From the NCBI RefSeq assembly GCF_002086275.1, contig NZ_MVHT01000057.1:1-43554 (forward strand): a stretch of 43,554 nucleotides of DNA, in the 5' to 3' direction. Shown piece after piece: positions 17,107-25,437 of this stretch. The stretch is from Mycobacterium intermedium (GTDB lineage Bacteria > Actinomycetota > Actinomycetes > Mycobacteriales > Mycobacteriaceae). Positions within the stretch are counted from its first letter, which is position 1. The number at the start of each line of letters is the position of its first letter. A program made the position numbers and the translations under genes. Under the pieces are notes generated by a model that was not told the DNA's origin, searched no databases, and saw nothing but the letters and a program-made list of their open reading frames with translations.

Positions 17107-18270
17107 CTAGATGCGTTCGATGATGGTGCCCGTCGACAGGGCGCCACCGGCGCACATGGTGATCAGCGCGGTGCTCTGGTCGGTGCGCTCCAGTTCGTGC
17201 AGCGCGGTGGTGATCAGCCGGCTGCCGGTGGAGCCCACCGGGTGTCCCAGCGCGATGGCCCCGCCGTTGACGTTGACCCGGTCCATGTCGGGTTCGTGGA
17301 CCCGGGCCCAGGACAGCACGACGGAGGCGAAGGCCTCGTTGATCTCGACGATGTCGATGTCGCCGATCTTCATGCCGGCCTTCTCCAGCACCTTCGCCGT
17401 CGACTGCACCGGCCCGTCGAGGTGGTAGTACGGCTCGGCGCCGACGAGAGCGTGGCTGACGATCCGGGCGCGCGGGCGCAGGCCGAGTGCTTTGGCCTTG
17501 TCTTCGTCCATCCACAACACCGCGGCCGCGCCGTCGGAAATCTGCGACGACGTGCCCGCCGTGTGAATGCCGCCTTCGATCACCGGCTTGAGCTGGCTCA
17601 GACCCTCGAGGGTGGTCTCGCGCAGGCCCTGGTCGCGGGTGACGGGGGCACGCTCGTCGGTCGGCTGCTTGTTCTCGTCCAGCACCGGGGCCTCGATTGG
17701 CGAGATCTCCCGGTCGAAGCGGCCCTCGGCCCACGCCTGCTTGGCCTTGCGCTGCGAGTCGAACCCGAACTGGTCGATGTCCTCGCGCGAGATGCCGCGG
17801 CGCTTGGCGATCCGCTCGGCGGCGGTGAACTGGTCGGGCAGGTCGATGTCCCACGAAGCGGGTCGCAGGATGCTGCGGTCGGGACCGGCGTTAGCGCCCA
17901 GGCCCACCCGGCTCATGGCCTCAATCCCACAGGCGATGCCGATGTCGATCACGCCGGCCGCGATCAGCCCGGCTACCAGGCCGTTGGCCTGCTGACTGCT
18001 GCCGCACTGGCAATCCACGGTCGTAGCGCCGACGTGTTCGGGCAGCCCGGCCACGAGCCAGCTCACCCGGGTGATGTTGTTGGACTGCTCGCCGAACTGC
18101 GTAACGCAGCCACCGACGACCTGTTCGACGTCGCCGGCGTCAATACCGGCCTTCTCCACCAGCGCCTTCTGAGTCGCCCCGAGAAGTTCGGTGGCGTGCA
18201 GTCCTGATAGCCATCCCCCGCGCTTGCCGATCGGGCTGCGAGTGGCTTCGACGATTACCGGGTTACCCAT
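17107..18270 (-). CDS. fadA5: Thiolase FadA5, sterol side-chain beta-oxidation
   Basis: A 387-residue thiolase. Nucleophile Cys89 (DCQCGSS), His343 (GGAIALGHP) and Cys373 (TMCAGG) are all present, offset by four residues from the numbering I recall for M. tuberculosis FadA5 (93, 347, 377). FadA5 removes acetyl-CoA from the 3-keto steroid side chain, converting the C24 to the C22 CoA ester. ATG 18270 faces the divergent cyp125 across a region with a perfect KstR operator 10 nt upstream. The NTF2-like gene and ddn follow on the same strand. Confidence 0.96.
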   Translation of the reverse strand: MGNPVIVEATRSPIGKRGGWLSGLHATELLGATQKALVEKAGIDAGDVEQVVGGCVTQFGEQSNNITRVSWLVAGLPEHVGATTVDCQCGSSQQANGLVAGLIAAGVIDIGIACGIEAMSRVGLGANAGPDRSILRPASWDIDLPDQFTAAERIAKRRGISREDIDQFGFDSQRKAKQAWAEGRFDREISPIEAPVLDENKQPTDERAPVTRDQGLRETTLEGLSQLKPVIEGGIHTAGTSSQISDGAAAVLWMDEDKAKALGLRPRARIVSHALVGAEPYYHLDGPVQSTAKVLEKAGMKIGDIDIVEINEAFASVVLSWARVHEPDMDRVNVNGGAIALGHPVGSTGSRLITTALHELERTDQSTALITMCAGGALSTGTIIERI

Positions 18271-18280
18271 GTGGCAAGGC

Positions 18281-18294
18281 TAGAACACGTTTCA
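18281..18294. promoter_or_regulatory. KstR operator between fadA5 and cyp125
   Basis: TAGAACACGTTTCA matches the KstR consensus TnnAACnnGTTnnA at every fixed position. It is 10 nt from the fadA5 start and about 145 nt from the cyp125 start, so it is best placed to control fadA5. Confidence 0.9.
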
Positions 18295-18386
18295 TTAATA
18301 TGACAAGCAAGGATGCTCGGATGCCTTTTGCCTACGGTTAAGGCATGTTTTACTGGCATCAGAAGAACACTAGGACAGCTAGTGCT

Positions 18387-18402
18387 TACAACCCGAGTTG
18401 TA
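18387..18402. promoter_or_regulatory. Palindrome upstream of cyp125
   Basis: TACAACCCGAGTTGTA has 6-bp arms around CCGA and sits about 37 nt before the cyp125 start. The half-sites AAC/GTT resemble KstR half-sites but the spacing is 4 instead of 2 bp, so it is not a standard KstR site. It could be a variant site or bind another regulator. Confidence 0.4.
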
Positions 18403-18439
18403 GCCGTCGGTCAGCGAAGACTGTAGAAGGAGAACTGCC

Positions 18440-19693
18440 GTGCCCAGCCCCAATCTTCCCCCCGGGTTCGATTTCACCGACCCCGACATCTATGTAAGCC
18501 GGGTGCCGGTCGAAGAGTTTGCGGAGTTGCGGGCGAAGGCCCCGGTCTGGTGGACCGAGCAGGCTCCTGGCAATGGCGGCGGCTTCCACGACGGCGGGTA
18601 CTGGGCGGTCACCAAGCTGAACGACGTCAAGGAGGTGTCGCGGCGCAGCGACATCTTCTCCAGCTACGAAAACGGCGTCATCCCCCGGTTCAACAACGAC
18701 ATCGCGCGCGAGGACATCGAGGTGCAGCGGTTCGTCATGCTGAACATGGACGCGCCGCACCACACCCGGCTGCGCAAGATCATCTCCCGCGGGTTCACTC
18801 CGCGTGCCGTCGGGCGGCTCAAGGATGAACTGAACGCGCGCGCGCAGAAGATCGCCCAGGCGGCGGCCGCCGCGGGTTCCGGTGACTTCGTCGAGCAGGT
18901 GGCCTGTGAGCTGCCGCTGCAGGCAATCGCCGATCTGCTCGGAGTGCCCCAGGAGGACCGCGGCAAGATCTTCGACTGGTCCAACGAAATGACCGGTACC
19001 GAAGACCCCGAATTCGCCCACGTCGACCCGAAGATGTCGTCGGCGCAGCTGATCGGCTACGCGATGCAGATGGCCGAGGAGAGGGGCAGGAACCCGGGCG
19101 AAGACATCGTCACCCAGCTGATCCAAGCCGACATCGACGGCGAGAAGCTCTCCGACGACGAGTTCGGCTTCTTCGTCGTGATGCTCGCGGTGGCCGGCAA
19201 CGAGACCACCCGGAACTCCATCACGCACGGCATGATCGCGTTCTCGGAGAACCCCGACCAGTGGGAGCTGTACAAGAGGGAGCGCCCGGAGACCGCGGCC
19301 GACGAGATCGTTCGCTGGGCCACCCCGGTGACCGTCTTCCAGCGCACCGCACTGGAGGACTACGAGCTGAACGGGGCGAAGATCAAGAAGGGCGACCGGG
19401 TGCTGATGTTCTACCGGTCGGCCAACTTCGACGAAGAGGTCTTCGAGGACCCGTACAAGTTCAACATCCTGCGTAACCCCAACCCGCACGTCGGCTTTGG
19501 CGGGACGGGTGCGCACTACTGCATCGGCGCCAACCTGGCGCGCATGACGATCAACCTGATCTTCAACGCGATCGCGGACAACATGCCCGACCTGAAGCCG
19601 ATCGGGACGCCCGAACGGTTGCGGTCGGGGTGGCTCAACGGCATCAAGCACTGGCAGGTCGACTACACCGGTAAGTGCCCGGTGGATCACTGA
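18440..19693 (+). CDS. cyp125: Cytochrome P450 Cyp125 (steroid C26/27 monooxygenase)
   Basis: A 417-residue cytochrome P450. It has the I-helix motif AGNETTRN, an ExxR-like region, and the haem-binding loop GFGGTGAHYCIG with Cys361 as the thiolate ligand. Cyp125 oxidises the terminal methyl of the cholesterol side chain to the alcohol and acid, the entry step of side-chain degradation. The start is GTG 18440, with AAGGAG about 7 nt upstream. The stop overlaps the fadE28 start (ATGA). It is the first gene of a six-gene operon ending with ltp2. Confidence 0.96.
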   Translation: MPSPNLPPGFDFTDPDIYVSRVPVEEFAELRAKAPVWWTEQAPGNGGGFHDGGYWAVTKLNDVKEVSRRSDIFSSYENGVIPRFNNDIAREDIEVQRFVMLNMDAPHHTRLRKIISRGFTPRAVGRLKDELNARAQKIAQAAAAAGSGDFVEQVACELPLQAIADLLGVPQEDRGKIFDWSNEMTGTEDPEFAHVDPKMSSAQLIGYAMQMAEERGRNPGEDIVTQLIQADIDGEKLSDDEFGFFVVMLAVAGNETTRNSITHGMIAFSENPDQWELYKRERPETAADEIVRWATPVTVFQRTALEDYELNGAKIKKGDRVLMFYRSANFDEEVFEDPYKFNILRNPNPHVGFGGTGAHYCIGANLARMTINLIFNAIADNMPDLKPIGTPERLRSGWLNGIKHWQVDYTGKCPVDH

Positions 19694-20763
19694 TGGATTT
19701 CGATCTCAGCGCGGAACAGCAGGCCGTCGCCGACGTCGTCACGTCCGTCCTCGATCGTGAGATCTCTTGGGAGGCAATCGTTCAGGGTGGCGTGACGGCG
19801 CTGGCGGTGCCGGAGCGTCTCGGTGGTGACGGATTGGGCCTGGCCGAGGTTGCGACGGCCCTGACCGAGGTGGGTCGCCACGGCGCCGTCACACCGGCAT
19901 TGGCCACCCTGGGTTTCGGATTGGTGCCGTTGCTGGACGCGGCTTCCGACGAACAGCAGGACCGTTTCCTGTCCGGCGTTTCCAAGGGTGCGGTGCTGAC
20001 GGCGGCGCTCAACGAACCCGGCGCGGCGTTGCCGGACCGGCCGTCGGTGGCCTTTTCGGACGGTCGGCTGTCGGGCACCAAAGTAGGTGTCGCATATGCG
20101 GAGTCGGCGGATTGGATCGTGGTGACCGCCGATAGCGCGGTGGTCGTGGTGTCGCCGAAGGCCGATGGTGTGCGCTTGGTTCGCACACCGACGTCCAATG
20201 GGTCCGACGAGTACACGGTGACTTTCGAGAATGTCGCGGTCGCCGACTCGGATGTGTTGGCCGGGTTGTCGGCCGCGCGGGTAAACCAATTGGCATTGGC
20301 GGCGATTGGCGCCTACGCCGACGGGTTGGTGGCGGGTGCGCTGCGGCTGACCGCCGATTATGTGGCCAACCGCAAGCAGTTCGGCAAGCCGTTGTCGACG
20401 TTCCAGACGGTGGCGGCGCAACTCGCTGAGGTCTACATCGCCTCGCGCACCATCGATTTGGTGTCCAAGGCCGTGGTATGGAAGCTGGCCGAGGGGCTGG
20501 ATGCTCACGCAGATCTGGATGTCCTCGGATATTGGTTGGCGTCGCAGGCGCCGCCGGTCATGCAGATCTGCCACCACCTGCACGGTGGCATGGGCATGGA
20601 TGTCACGTACCCGATGCACCGCTATTACTCCACGATCAAGGACCTGACCCGGTTGCTGGGTGGGGCCTCTCATCGACTCGATCTCGTGGGGATCGCAAGC
20701 GCGGCGCAGCCGGGCGCAGCGGGTCGCCACGCACACAGCCCAGTGGGAGCGCAATGTACATAG
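19693..20763 (+). CDS. fadE28: Acyl-CoA dehydrogenase FadE28 (ChsE1 subunit)
   Basis: A 356-residue acyl-CoA dehydrogenase-type chain that pairs with FadE29 in a heterotetramer dehydrogenating the C22 steroid propanoyl-CoA side chain. Family features are DFDLSAEQQAVAD at the N-terminus, RKQFGKPLSTFQTVAAQLAE and HHLHGGMGMDVTYPMHRY. The C-terminal part after HRLDLVG is unusual. It is translated from a 35-bp interspersed repeat (residues about 333-346, GIASAAQPGAAG) plus a short tail, giving a protein longer than the roughly 339 residues I recall for M. tuberculosis. The last 10 nt overlap fadE29. Confidence 0.93.
   Translation: MDFDLSAEQQAVADVVTSVLDREISWEAIVQGGVTALAVPERLGGDGLGLAEVATALTEVGRHGAVTPALATLGFGLVPLLDAASDEQQDRFLSGVSKGAVLTAALNEPGAALPDRPSVAFSDGRLSGTKVGVAYAESADWIVVTADSAVVVVSPKADGVRLVRTPTSNGSDEYTVTFENVAVADSDVLAGLSAARVNQLALAAIGAYADGLVAGALRLTADYVANRKQFGKPLSTFQTVAAQLAEVYIASRTIDLVSKAVVWKLAEGLDAHADLDVLGYWLASQAPPVMQICHHLHGGMGMDVTYPMHRYYSTIKDLTRLLGGASHRLDLVGIASAAQPGAAGRHAHSPVGAQCT
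20691..20725. repeat. 35-bp interspersed repeat, copy 1, inside fadE28
   Basis: The copy begins GATCGCAAGCGCGGCG and ends GCGGGTC. It matches the copy at 41850-41884 at 33 of 35 positions. It lies inside the fadE28 frame and codes for part of its C-terminus. The same motif is familiar from other mycobacterial intergenic regions, but I cannot count copies here. Confidence 0.85.
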
Positions 20764-21917
20764 ACCTCACTCCCGAGCAACGGAAGTTGCAGTTGGAGCT
20801 ACGGGAATACTTCTCCAATCTGATTTCGTCCGACGAGGCGAAAGCGATGGAGCAGGACCGTCACAACGAGGCCTACCGCGCGGTGATCCGCCGGATGGGC
20901 AAGGACGGCAAGCTTGGCGTGGGATGGCCAAAGGAGTTCGGCGGCTTGGGCTATGGGCCGATCGAGCAGTCCATCTTCGTCAACGAGGCGCATCGCGCCG
21001 ATGTGCCGCTGCCCGCGGTGACGCTGCAGACGGTCGGTCCCACGCTGCAGCAGTTCGGCAGCGAGATGCAGAAGAAGAAGTTCCTGCCGGCAATCTTGGC
21101 CGGTGAGGTGCACTTCGCGATCGGGTACACCGAACCGGACGCGGGCACCGACCTGGCGTCGCTGCGGACGACGGCGGTGCGTCAGGGGGACGAGTACATC
21201 GTCAACGGCCAGAAGATCTTCACCACCGGCGCACACGACGCCGACTACATTTGGCTGGCCTGCCGCACCGACCCGGAAGCCGCTAAGCACAAAGGCATTT
21301 CGATCCTGATCGTCGACACCAAGGACCCGGGCTACTCCTGGACGCCGATCATCTTGTCCGACGGCGCGCACCACACCAATGCCACGTACTACAACGACGT
21401 GCGGGTGCCGGTCGACATGCTGGTCGGTGAAGAGAACGGTGGATGGCGCTTGATCACCACTCAGCTCAACAACGAGCGGGTGATGCTCGGTCCGGCCGGC
21501 CGCACCGCCGGCATCTACGACCGGCTGCACGACTGGGCGTCCACGCCCGGCAGTGACGGCGTCAGACCGATCGATCATCAGGACGTCAAGCGGGCGCTCG
21601 GCGAGATCTATTCGCTGTGGCGGATCAACGAATTGCTCAACTGGCAGGTCGCCGCGGCTGGCGAGGACATCAACGTGGCCGATGCCGCGTCGACGAAAGT
21701 CTTTGGCACCGAGCGTATTCAGTACATCGGGCGCCTCGCGGAGGAGATCGTCGGTAGGTATGGGAACCCGGCCGATCCGAAGACCGCCGAGTTGTTGAGT
21801 TGGTTGGACGTACAGACCAAGCGCAACCTGGTGATCACCTTCGGCGGCGGCGTCAACGAAGTCATGCGAGAGATGATCGCCGCCGCCGGCCTCAGGGTGC
21901 CGAGGGTGCCGCGATGA
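20754..21917 (+). CDS. fadE29: Acyl-CoA dehydrogenase FadE29 (ChsE2 subunit)
   Basis: A 387-residue acyl-CoA dehydrogenase. It shows the flavin-binding segments VHFAIGYTEPDAGTDLASL and NGQKIFTTGAHDADYIWL, and the C-terminal VITFGGGVNEVMREMIA. With FadE28 it forms the alpha2beta2 ChsE1-ChsE2 enzyme acting on 3-oxo-4-pregnene-20-carboxyl-CoA. ATG 20754 overlaps the fadE28 end by 10 nt and its own end overlaps chsH2 by 4 nt, so the subunits should be made together. Confidence 0.95.
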   Translation: MYIDLTPEQRKLQLELREYFSNLISSDEAKAMEQDRHNEAYRAVIRRMGKDGKLGVGWPKEFGGLGYGPIEQSIFVNEAHRADVPLPAVTLQTVGPTLQQFGSEMQKKKFLPAILAGEVHFAIGYTEPDAGTDLASLRTTAVRQGDEYIVNGQKIFTTGAHDADYIWLACRTDPEAAKHKGISILIVDTKDPGYSWTPIILSDGAHHTNATYYNDVRVPVDMLVGEENGGWRLITTQLNNERVMLGPAGRTAGIYDRLHDWASTPGSDGVRPIDHQDVKRALGEIYSLWRINELLNWQVAAAGEDINVADAASTKVFGTERIQYIGRLAEEIVGRYGNPADPKTAELLSWLDVQTKRNLVITFGGGVNEVMREMIAAAGLRVPRVPR

Positions 21918-22882
21918 CCGAAATCAGCGATATCCAGGAGACGGCCGCCCAGATCAAGGCCAGAGGTCGCAGCAAGCCGCGGCTTGCGCGGGATCCGGTG
22001 AACCAGCCGATGATCAACAACTGGGTGGAAGCCCTCGGCGACAACAACCCCATCTATGTGGATGAAGCCGCGGCCCGTGCCGTGGGGCATCCTGGCGTTG
22101 TCGCTCCGCCGGCGATGATCCAGGTATGGACGATGACGGGACTACACGGTTCTCGTGCGGACGACGATCCGTTGCCGCCGATCGTCCAAATGTTTGACGA
22201 TGCCGGGTATATCGGGGTGGTGGCCACCAACTGCGAGCAGACGTATCACCGCTACTTGAGGCCCGGCGAGCAAGTCACCATCAGCGCGGAACTCGGCGAT
22301 GTCGTCGGCCCCAAGCAAACCGCCCTCGGTGAAGGCTGGTTCATCAACCAGCACATCGTGTGGCAGGTGGGTGACGAGGACGTAGCCGAGATGAACTGGC
22401 GCATCCTCAAATTCAGGCCCGCCGAGTCTTCTTCGGCTGCTCCGGCTTCGACCGTGCCGGATGACTTGGACGCCGACGCAATGATGCGTCCCTCGTCGTC
22501 GAAGGACACCGCCTTCTTCTGGGAGGGGGTGAAGGCGCACGAGCTGCGGATCCAGAAGCTGGCCGACGGAAGTTTGCGCCACCCGCCGGTGCCGGCGGTG
22601 TGGCAGGACCCCGCGGCGCCCATCGACTACGTGGTGTCCAGCGGTCGAGGCACGGTGTTCAGCTTCGTCGTACACCACGCGCCGAAAGTGCCTGGCCGCA
22701 CGTTGCCGTTCGTCATCGCGCTGGTCGAGCTCGAGGAGGGCGTGCGCATGCTGGGTGAGTTGCGCGGTGTCGACCCTGGGACGGTGGAGATCGGAATGGC
22801 CGTTCGCGCAACGTATATCGACTTTCCGGCTGGCGATAGCGGGCCGGAGTGGACTCTCTATGCGTGGGAGCCGGAGGCATGA
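21914..22882 (+). CDS. chsH2: ChsH2: MaoC-like hydratase subunit with DUF35 domain
   Basis: A 322-residue two-domain protein. Residues about 20-180 are a MaoC-like hydratase fold (GDNNPIYVDEAAARAVGHPGVVAPPAM). From about 195 onward there is a DUF35 module (FFWEGVKAHELRIQKLADGSLRHPP) followed by an OB-fold. With ChsH1 it hydrates the C17-20 enoyl-CoA, and its DUF35 part binds Ltp2 to form the retro-aldolase. The zinc-ribbon cysteines seen in some DUF35 proteins are absent. The start overlaps fadE29 by 4 nt and the end overlaps chsH1 by 4 nt. Confidence 0.93.
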   Translation: MTEISDIQETAAQIKARGRSKPRLARDPVNQPMINNWVEALGDNNPIYVDEAAARAVGHPGVVAPPAMIQVWTMTGLHGSRADDDPLPPIVQMFDDAGYIGVVATNCEQTYHRYLRPGEQVTISAELGDVVGPKQTALGEGWFINQHIVWQVGDEDVAEMNWRILKFRPAESSSAAPASTVPDDLDADAMMRPSSSKDTAFFWEGVKAHELRIQKLADGSLRHPPVPAVWQDPAAPIDYVVSSGRGTVFSFVVHHAPKVPGRTLPFVIALVELEEGVRMLGELRGVDPGTVEIGMAVRATYIDFPAGDSGPEWTLYAWEPEA

Positions 22883-23280
22883 GCGCGCCTGTTGTAGAAG
22901 TGGGTACCAAGCTGCCCGAGCTGAAGCTGGAAGGGACCCCGACCTTCATCATCTCGACAGCCCTGGCTACCAGAGACTTTCAGGATGCGCACCACGATCG
23001 CGATCTGGCGCAGGCCAAAGGGTCGAAGGACATCTTCGTCAACATCCTCACCGACACCGGGTTGGTGCAGCGCTACATCACAGACTGGGCCGGGCCGTCG
23101 GCGCTGATCAAGTCGATCGGGTTACGACTCGGTGTGCCTTGGTACGCCTATGACACGGTGACGTTCTCGGGTGAAGTGACCGCGGTGGAGGACGGGTTGA
23201 TCACGGTGAAGGTGGTGGGCGCCAACAGCCTTGGCAACCATGTCATTGCGACCGCCACGTTGACGATTGGGGATGCGTAG
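22879..23280 (+). CDS. chsH1: ChsH1: MaoC-like enoyl-CoA hydratase subunit
   Basis: A 133-residue single hot-dog-fold protein. RDFQDAHHDRDLAQAKGSKDIFVN carries the R-hydratase-type motif with Asp and His. It is the catalytic half of the ChsH1-ChsH2 hydratase. ATG 22879 overlaps the chsH2 stop, which decides against the in-frame upstream start. The last base of its stop is the first base of the ltp2 GTG. Confidence 0.94.
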   Translation: MSAPVVEVGTKLPELKLEGTPTFIISTALATRDFQDAHHDRDLAQAKGSKDIFVNILTDTGLVQRYITDWAGPSALIKSIGLRLGVPWYAYDTVTFSGEVTAVEDGLITVKVVGANSLGNHVIATATLTIGDA

Positions 23281-24449
23281 TGTCGTCGGGTTTATCTGGT
23301 CGAGCGGCCATCGTCGGCATTGGCGCCACTGACTTTTCGAAGAACTCCGGGCGTTCCGAATTGCGGCTGGCAGCCGAGGCGGTGCTGGATGCGTTGGACG
23401 ACGCCGGTTTGACCCCGGCAGACGTCGACGGGCTGACCACCTTCACGATGGACACCAACACCGAAATCGCGGTCGCGCGCGCAACGGGAATCGGTGAGCT
23501 GAAATTCTTTTCGAAGATCCACTACGGCGGCGGAGCGGCGTGCGCCACTGTGCAGCATGCGGCGATGGCCGTGGCCACCGGTGTCGCCGACGTGGTGGTG
23601 GCCTACCGCGCGTTTAACGAGCGCTCCGGCATGCGGTTCGGCCAGGTGCAGACGCGGCTGACGGAGAACGCCGATTCGACCGGCGTGGACAACTCTTTCT
23701 CCTACCCGCACGGGCTTTCGACGCCGGCCGCACAGGTCGCGATGATTGCTCGTCGGTACATGCACCTTTCGGGTGCGACCAGCCGGGACTTCGGCGCGGT
23801 GTCCGTGGCCGACCGCAAACACGCCGCCAAGAACCCGAAGGCTTACTTCTATGAGAAACCGATAACCATTGAGGACCACCAGAATTCGCGGTGGATCGCC
23901 GAGCCGTTGCGGCTGCTGGACTGCTGCCAGGAGACCGACGGTGCGGTGGCAATCGTGGTGACGTCGGTCGAGCGGGCGCGGGATCTCAAGCACCGGCCCG
24001 CGGTGATCGAGGGCGCTTCGCAGGGGTCGAGTCCTGACCAGTACACGATGGTGAGCTACTACCGACCGGAGTTGGACGGCTTGCCCGAAATGGGGTTGGT
24101 GGGCAAGCAGCTTTGGGCGCAGTCGGGTTTGTCCCCGGCTGATATCCAGACTGCCGTCCTGTATGACCACTTCACGCCGTTCACGCTGATTCAGTTGGAG
24201 GAGTTGGGATTCTGCGGTCGCGGTGAGGCGAAGGACTTCATAGCTGACGGTGCGATCGAGATTGGTGGGCGGTTGCCGATCAATACCCATGGTGGACAAC
24301 TCGGTGAGGCCTACATCCACGGGATGAACGGGATCGCCGAGGGCGTAAGGCAATTGCGGGGGACTTCGGTGAACCAGGTGCCCGACGTCGAGCATGTGTT
24401 GGTGACGGCTGGCACTGGCGTGCCCACGTCGGGGTTGATACTGGGCTAA
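23280..24449 (+). CDS. ltp2: Ltp2, SCP-x thiolase-like steroid side-chain aldolase
   Basis: A 389-residue thiolase-superfamily protein of the lipid-transfer/SCP-x type (AAIVGIGATDFSKNSGRSELRLA at the start; GGGAACATVQHAAMAVATG; NTHGGQLGEAYIHGMNGIAEG near the end). With the ChsH2 DUF35 domain it cleaves the hydroxylated C22 side chain to propionyl-CoA and androstenedione. The start is GTG 23280, overlapping the chsH1 stop. It is the last gene of the cyp125 operon; palindromic repeats begin 21 nt after its stop. Confidence 0.94.
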   Translation: MSSGLSGRAAIVGIGATDFSKNSGRSELRLAAEAVLDALDDAGLTPADVDGLTTFTMDTNTEIAVARATGIGELKFFSKIHYGGGAACATVQHAAMAVATGVADVVVAYRAFNERSGMRFGQVQTRLTENADSTGVDNSFSYPHGLSTPAAQVAMIARRYMHLSGATSRDFGAVSVADRKHAAKNPKAYFYEKPITIEDHQNSRWIAEPLRLLDCCQETDGAVAIVVTSVERARDLKHRPAVIEGASQGSSPDQYTMVSYYRPELDGLPEMGLVGKQLWAQSGLSPADIQTAVLYDHFTPFTLIQLEELGFCGRGEAKDFIADGAIEIGGRLPINTHGGQLGEAYIHGMNGIAEGVRQLRGTSVNQVPDVEHVLVTAGTGVPTSGLILG

Positions 24450-24470
24450 CGCGCTGCACCGCGCCAGCTG

Positions 24471-24530
24471 TGGGCGCCGAGCGTCACGCTGGCGTGGCAG
24501 TGGGTGCCGAGCGTCACGCTGGGGCGACGG
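24471..24530. repeat. Two 30-bp repeats with palindromic core after ltp2
   Basis: 24471-24500 and 24501-24530 are tandem copies (25 of 30 positions equal), each with CCGAGCGTCACGCTGG. In the first copy CACGCTGGCGTG can form a hairpin. The stretch 24477-24498 is an inverted repeat of 25551-25572 and 25653-25674 (20 of 22 positions), so related sequences flank the DUF559 gene in opposite orientation. Confidence 0.75.
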
Positions 24531-24591
24531 CTGTGGACAGCTGGCTCACGGTGACGTGACGGGCGGCCTTGCTCCGTGCGACGCTGCCGGC

Positions 24592-25437
24592 GTGGGGCAG
24601 CCATTTATCGGCAGTGAGGCCGTCGCCAGCGGGCAACTGGTCAAGAGTGCACTTCGCACGCAGTATAAAAACCTGCTCCGTGACGTGTATGTGGGCCGGA
24701 ATATCGAGCTGACGCCCGAGGTACTTGGCGCAGCGGCATGGCTGTGGTCCAGACGGCGGGGCGTCGTTGCGGGTCTGACCGCCAGTGCGATGCACGGCGC
24801 GCAGTGGGTCGAATCCAGCGCGCCGTTGGAAATTCTGCACACTAACCGAAACCCGTTGCCAGGAATAAAAGTACACAGTGATCGCATCGAAGACGACGAG
24901 ATCATTTGGCTAGACGGCATACCGGTGACGACTCTGGCCCGCACCACGCTTGATTTGGGTTGCTGGTATCCAACCGACGACGCAGTGGCAAGGATCGATG
25001 CCCTGCTGGCAGCCACCGATTTGAAGCCTGCCGACGTGGTGGCACTCGCTCAGCGCTATCCCGGCCGGCGCGGTATTCGGAATGCGGGGATTGCAATCGA
25101 TCTTGCTGACGGTGGATCCCAGTCACCAAAAGAGACTTGGCTCCGATTGCTGCTGATTCGCGCTGGCTTCCCGCGTCCGAAAACGCAGATTCCCGTCTGT
25201 AACGACTTTGGCGAGCCCTTTGCGTATCTCGACATGGGTTGGGAAGACTTGAAAGTCAGCGCCGAATACGACGGTGAACACCATCGGACCGATAGGCGGC
25301 GACACTCCTGGGACATTCGTCGACAGGAAAAGGTCGAAGGTCGGGGCTGGATAAACATCCGAGTTGTCGCGGGGGAGCGGCCGGCAGACATCATCCAGCG
25401 TGTTGCGGCCGCCCGTGCCCGTCGAGCGTTGCGCTAG
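24592..25437 (+). CDS. DUF559 / AbiEi-like protein with endonuclease-like C-terminus
   Basis: A 281-residue protein of a multi-copy mycobacterial family. The N-terminal half resembles the AbiEi winged-helix/antitoxin region (GQPFIGSEAVASGQL, RDVYVG, SAMHGAQW, IPVTTLARTTLDLG). The C-terminal part is a DUF559 domain of the VSR/restriction-endonuclease-like fold, with AEYDGEHHR followed by D and R residues in the next helix. GTG 24592 gives the start usual for the family; an upstream GTG at 24556 is less likely. The stop codon lies inside the first unit of a tandem repeat. No cognate toxin gene is adjacent. It separates the side-chain and ring genes, where I recall PPE63 in M. tuberculosis. Confidence 0.82.
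   Translation: MGQPFIGSEAVASGQLVKSALRTQYKNLLRDVYVGRNIELTPEVLGAAAWLWSRRRGVVAGLTASAMHGAQWVESSAPLEILHTNRNPLPGIKVHSDRIEDDEIIWLDGIPVTTLARTTLDLGCWYPTDDAVARIDALLAATDLKPADVVALAQRYPGRRGIRNAGIAIDLADGGSQSPKETWLRLLLIRAGFPRPKTQIPVCNDFGEPFAYLDMGWEDLKVSAEYDGEHHRTDRRRHSWDIRRQEKVEGRGWINIRVVAGERPADIIQRVAAARARRALR

Noticed and set aside
24592..25437. DUF559/AbiEi-like gene as half of a type IV toxin-antitoxin system.
   Set aside because: No AbiEii-like nucleotidyltransferase partner is encoded on either side; the neighbours are ltp2 and hsd4B.
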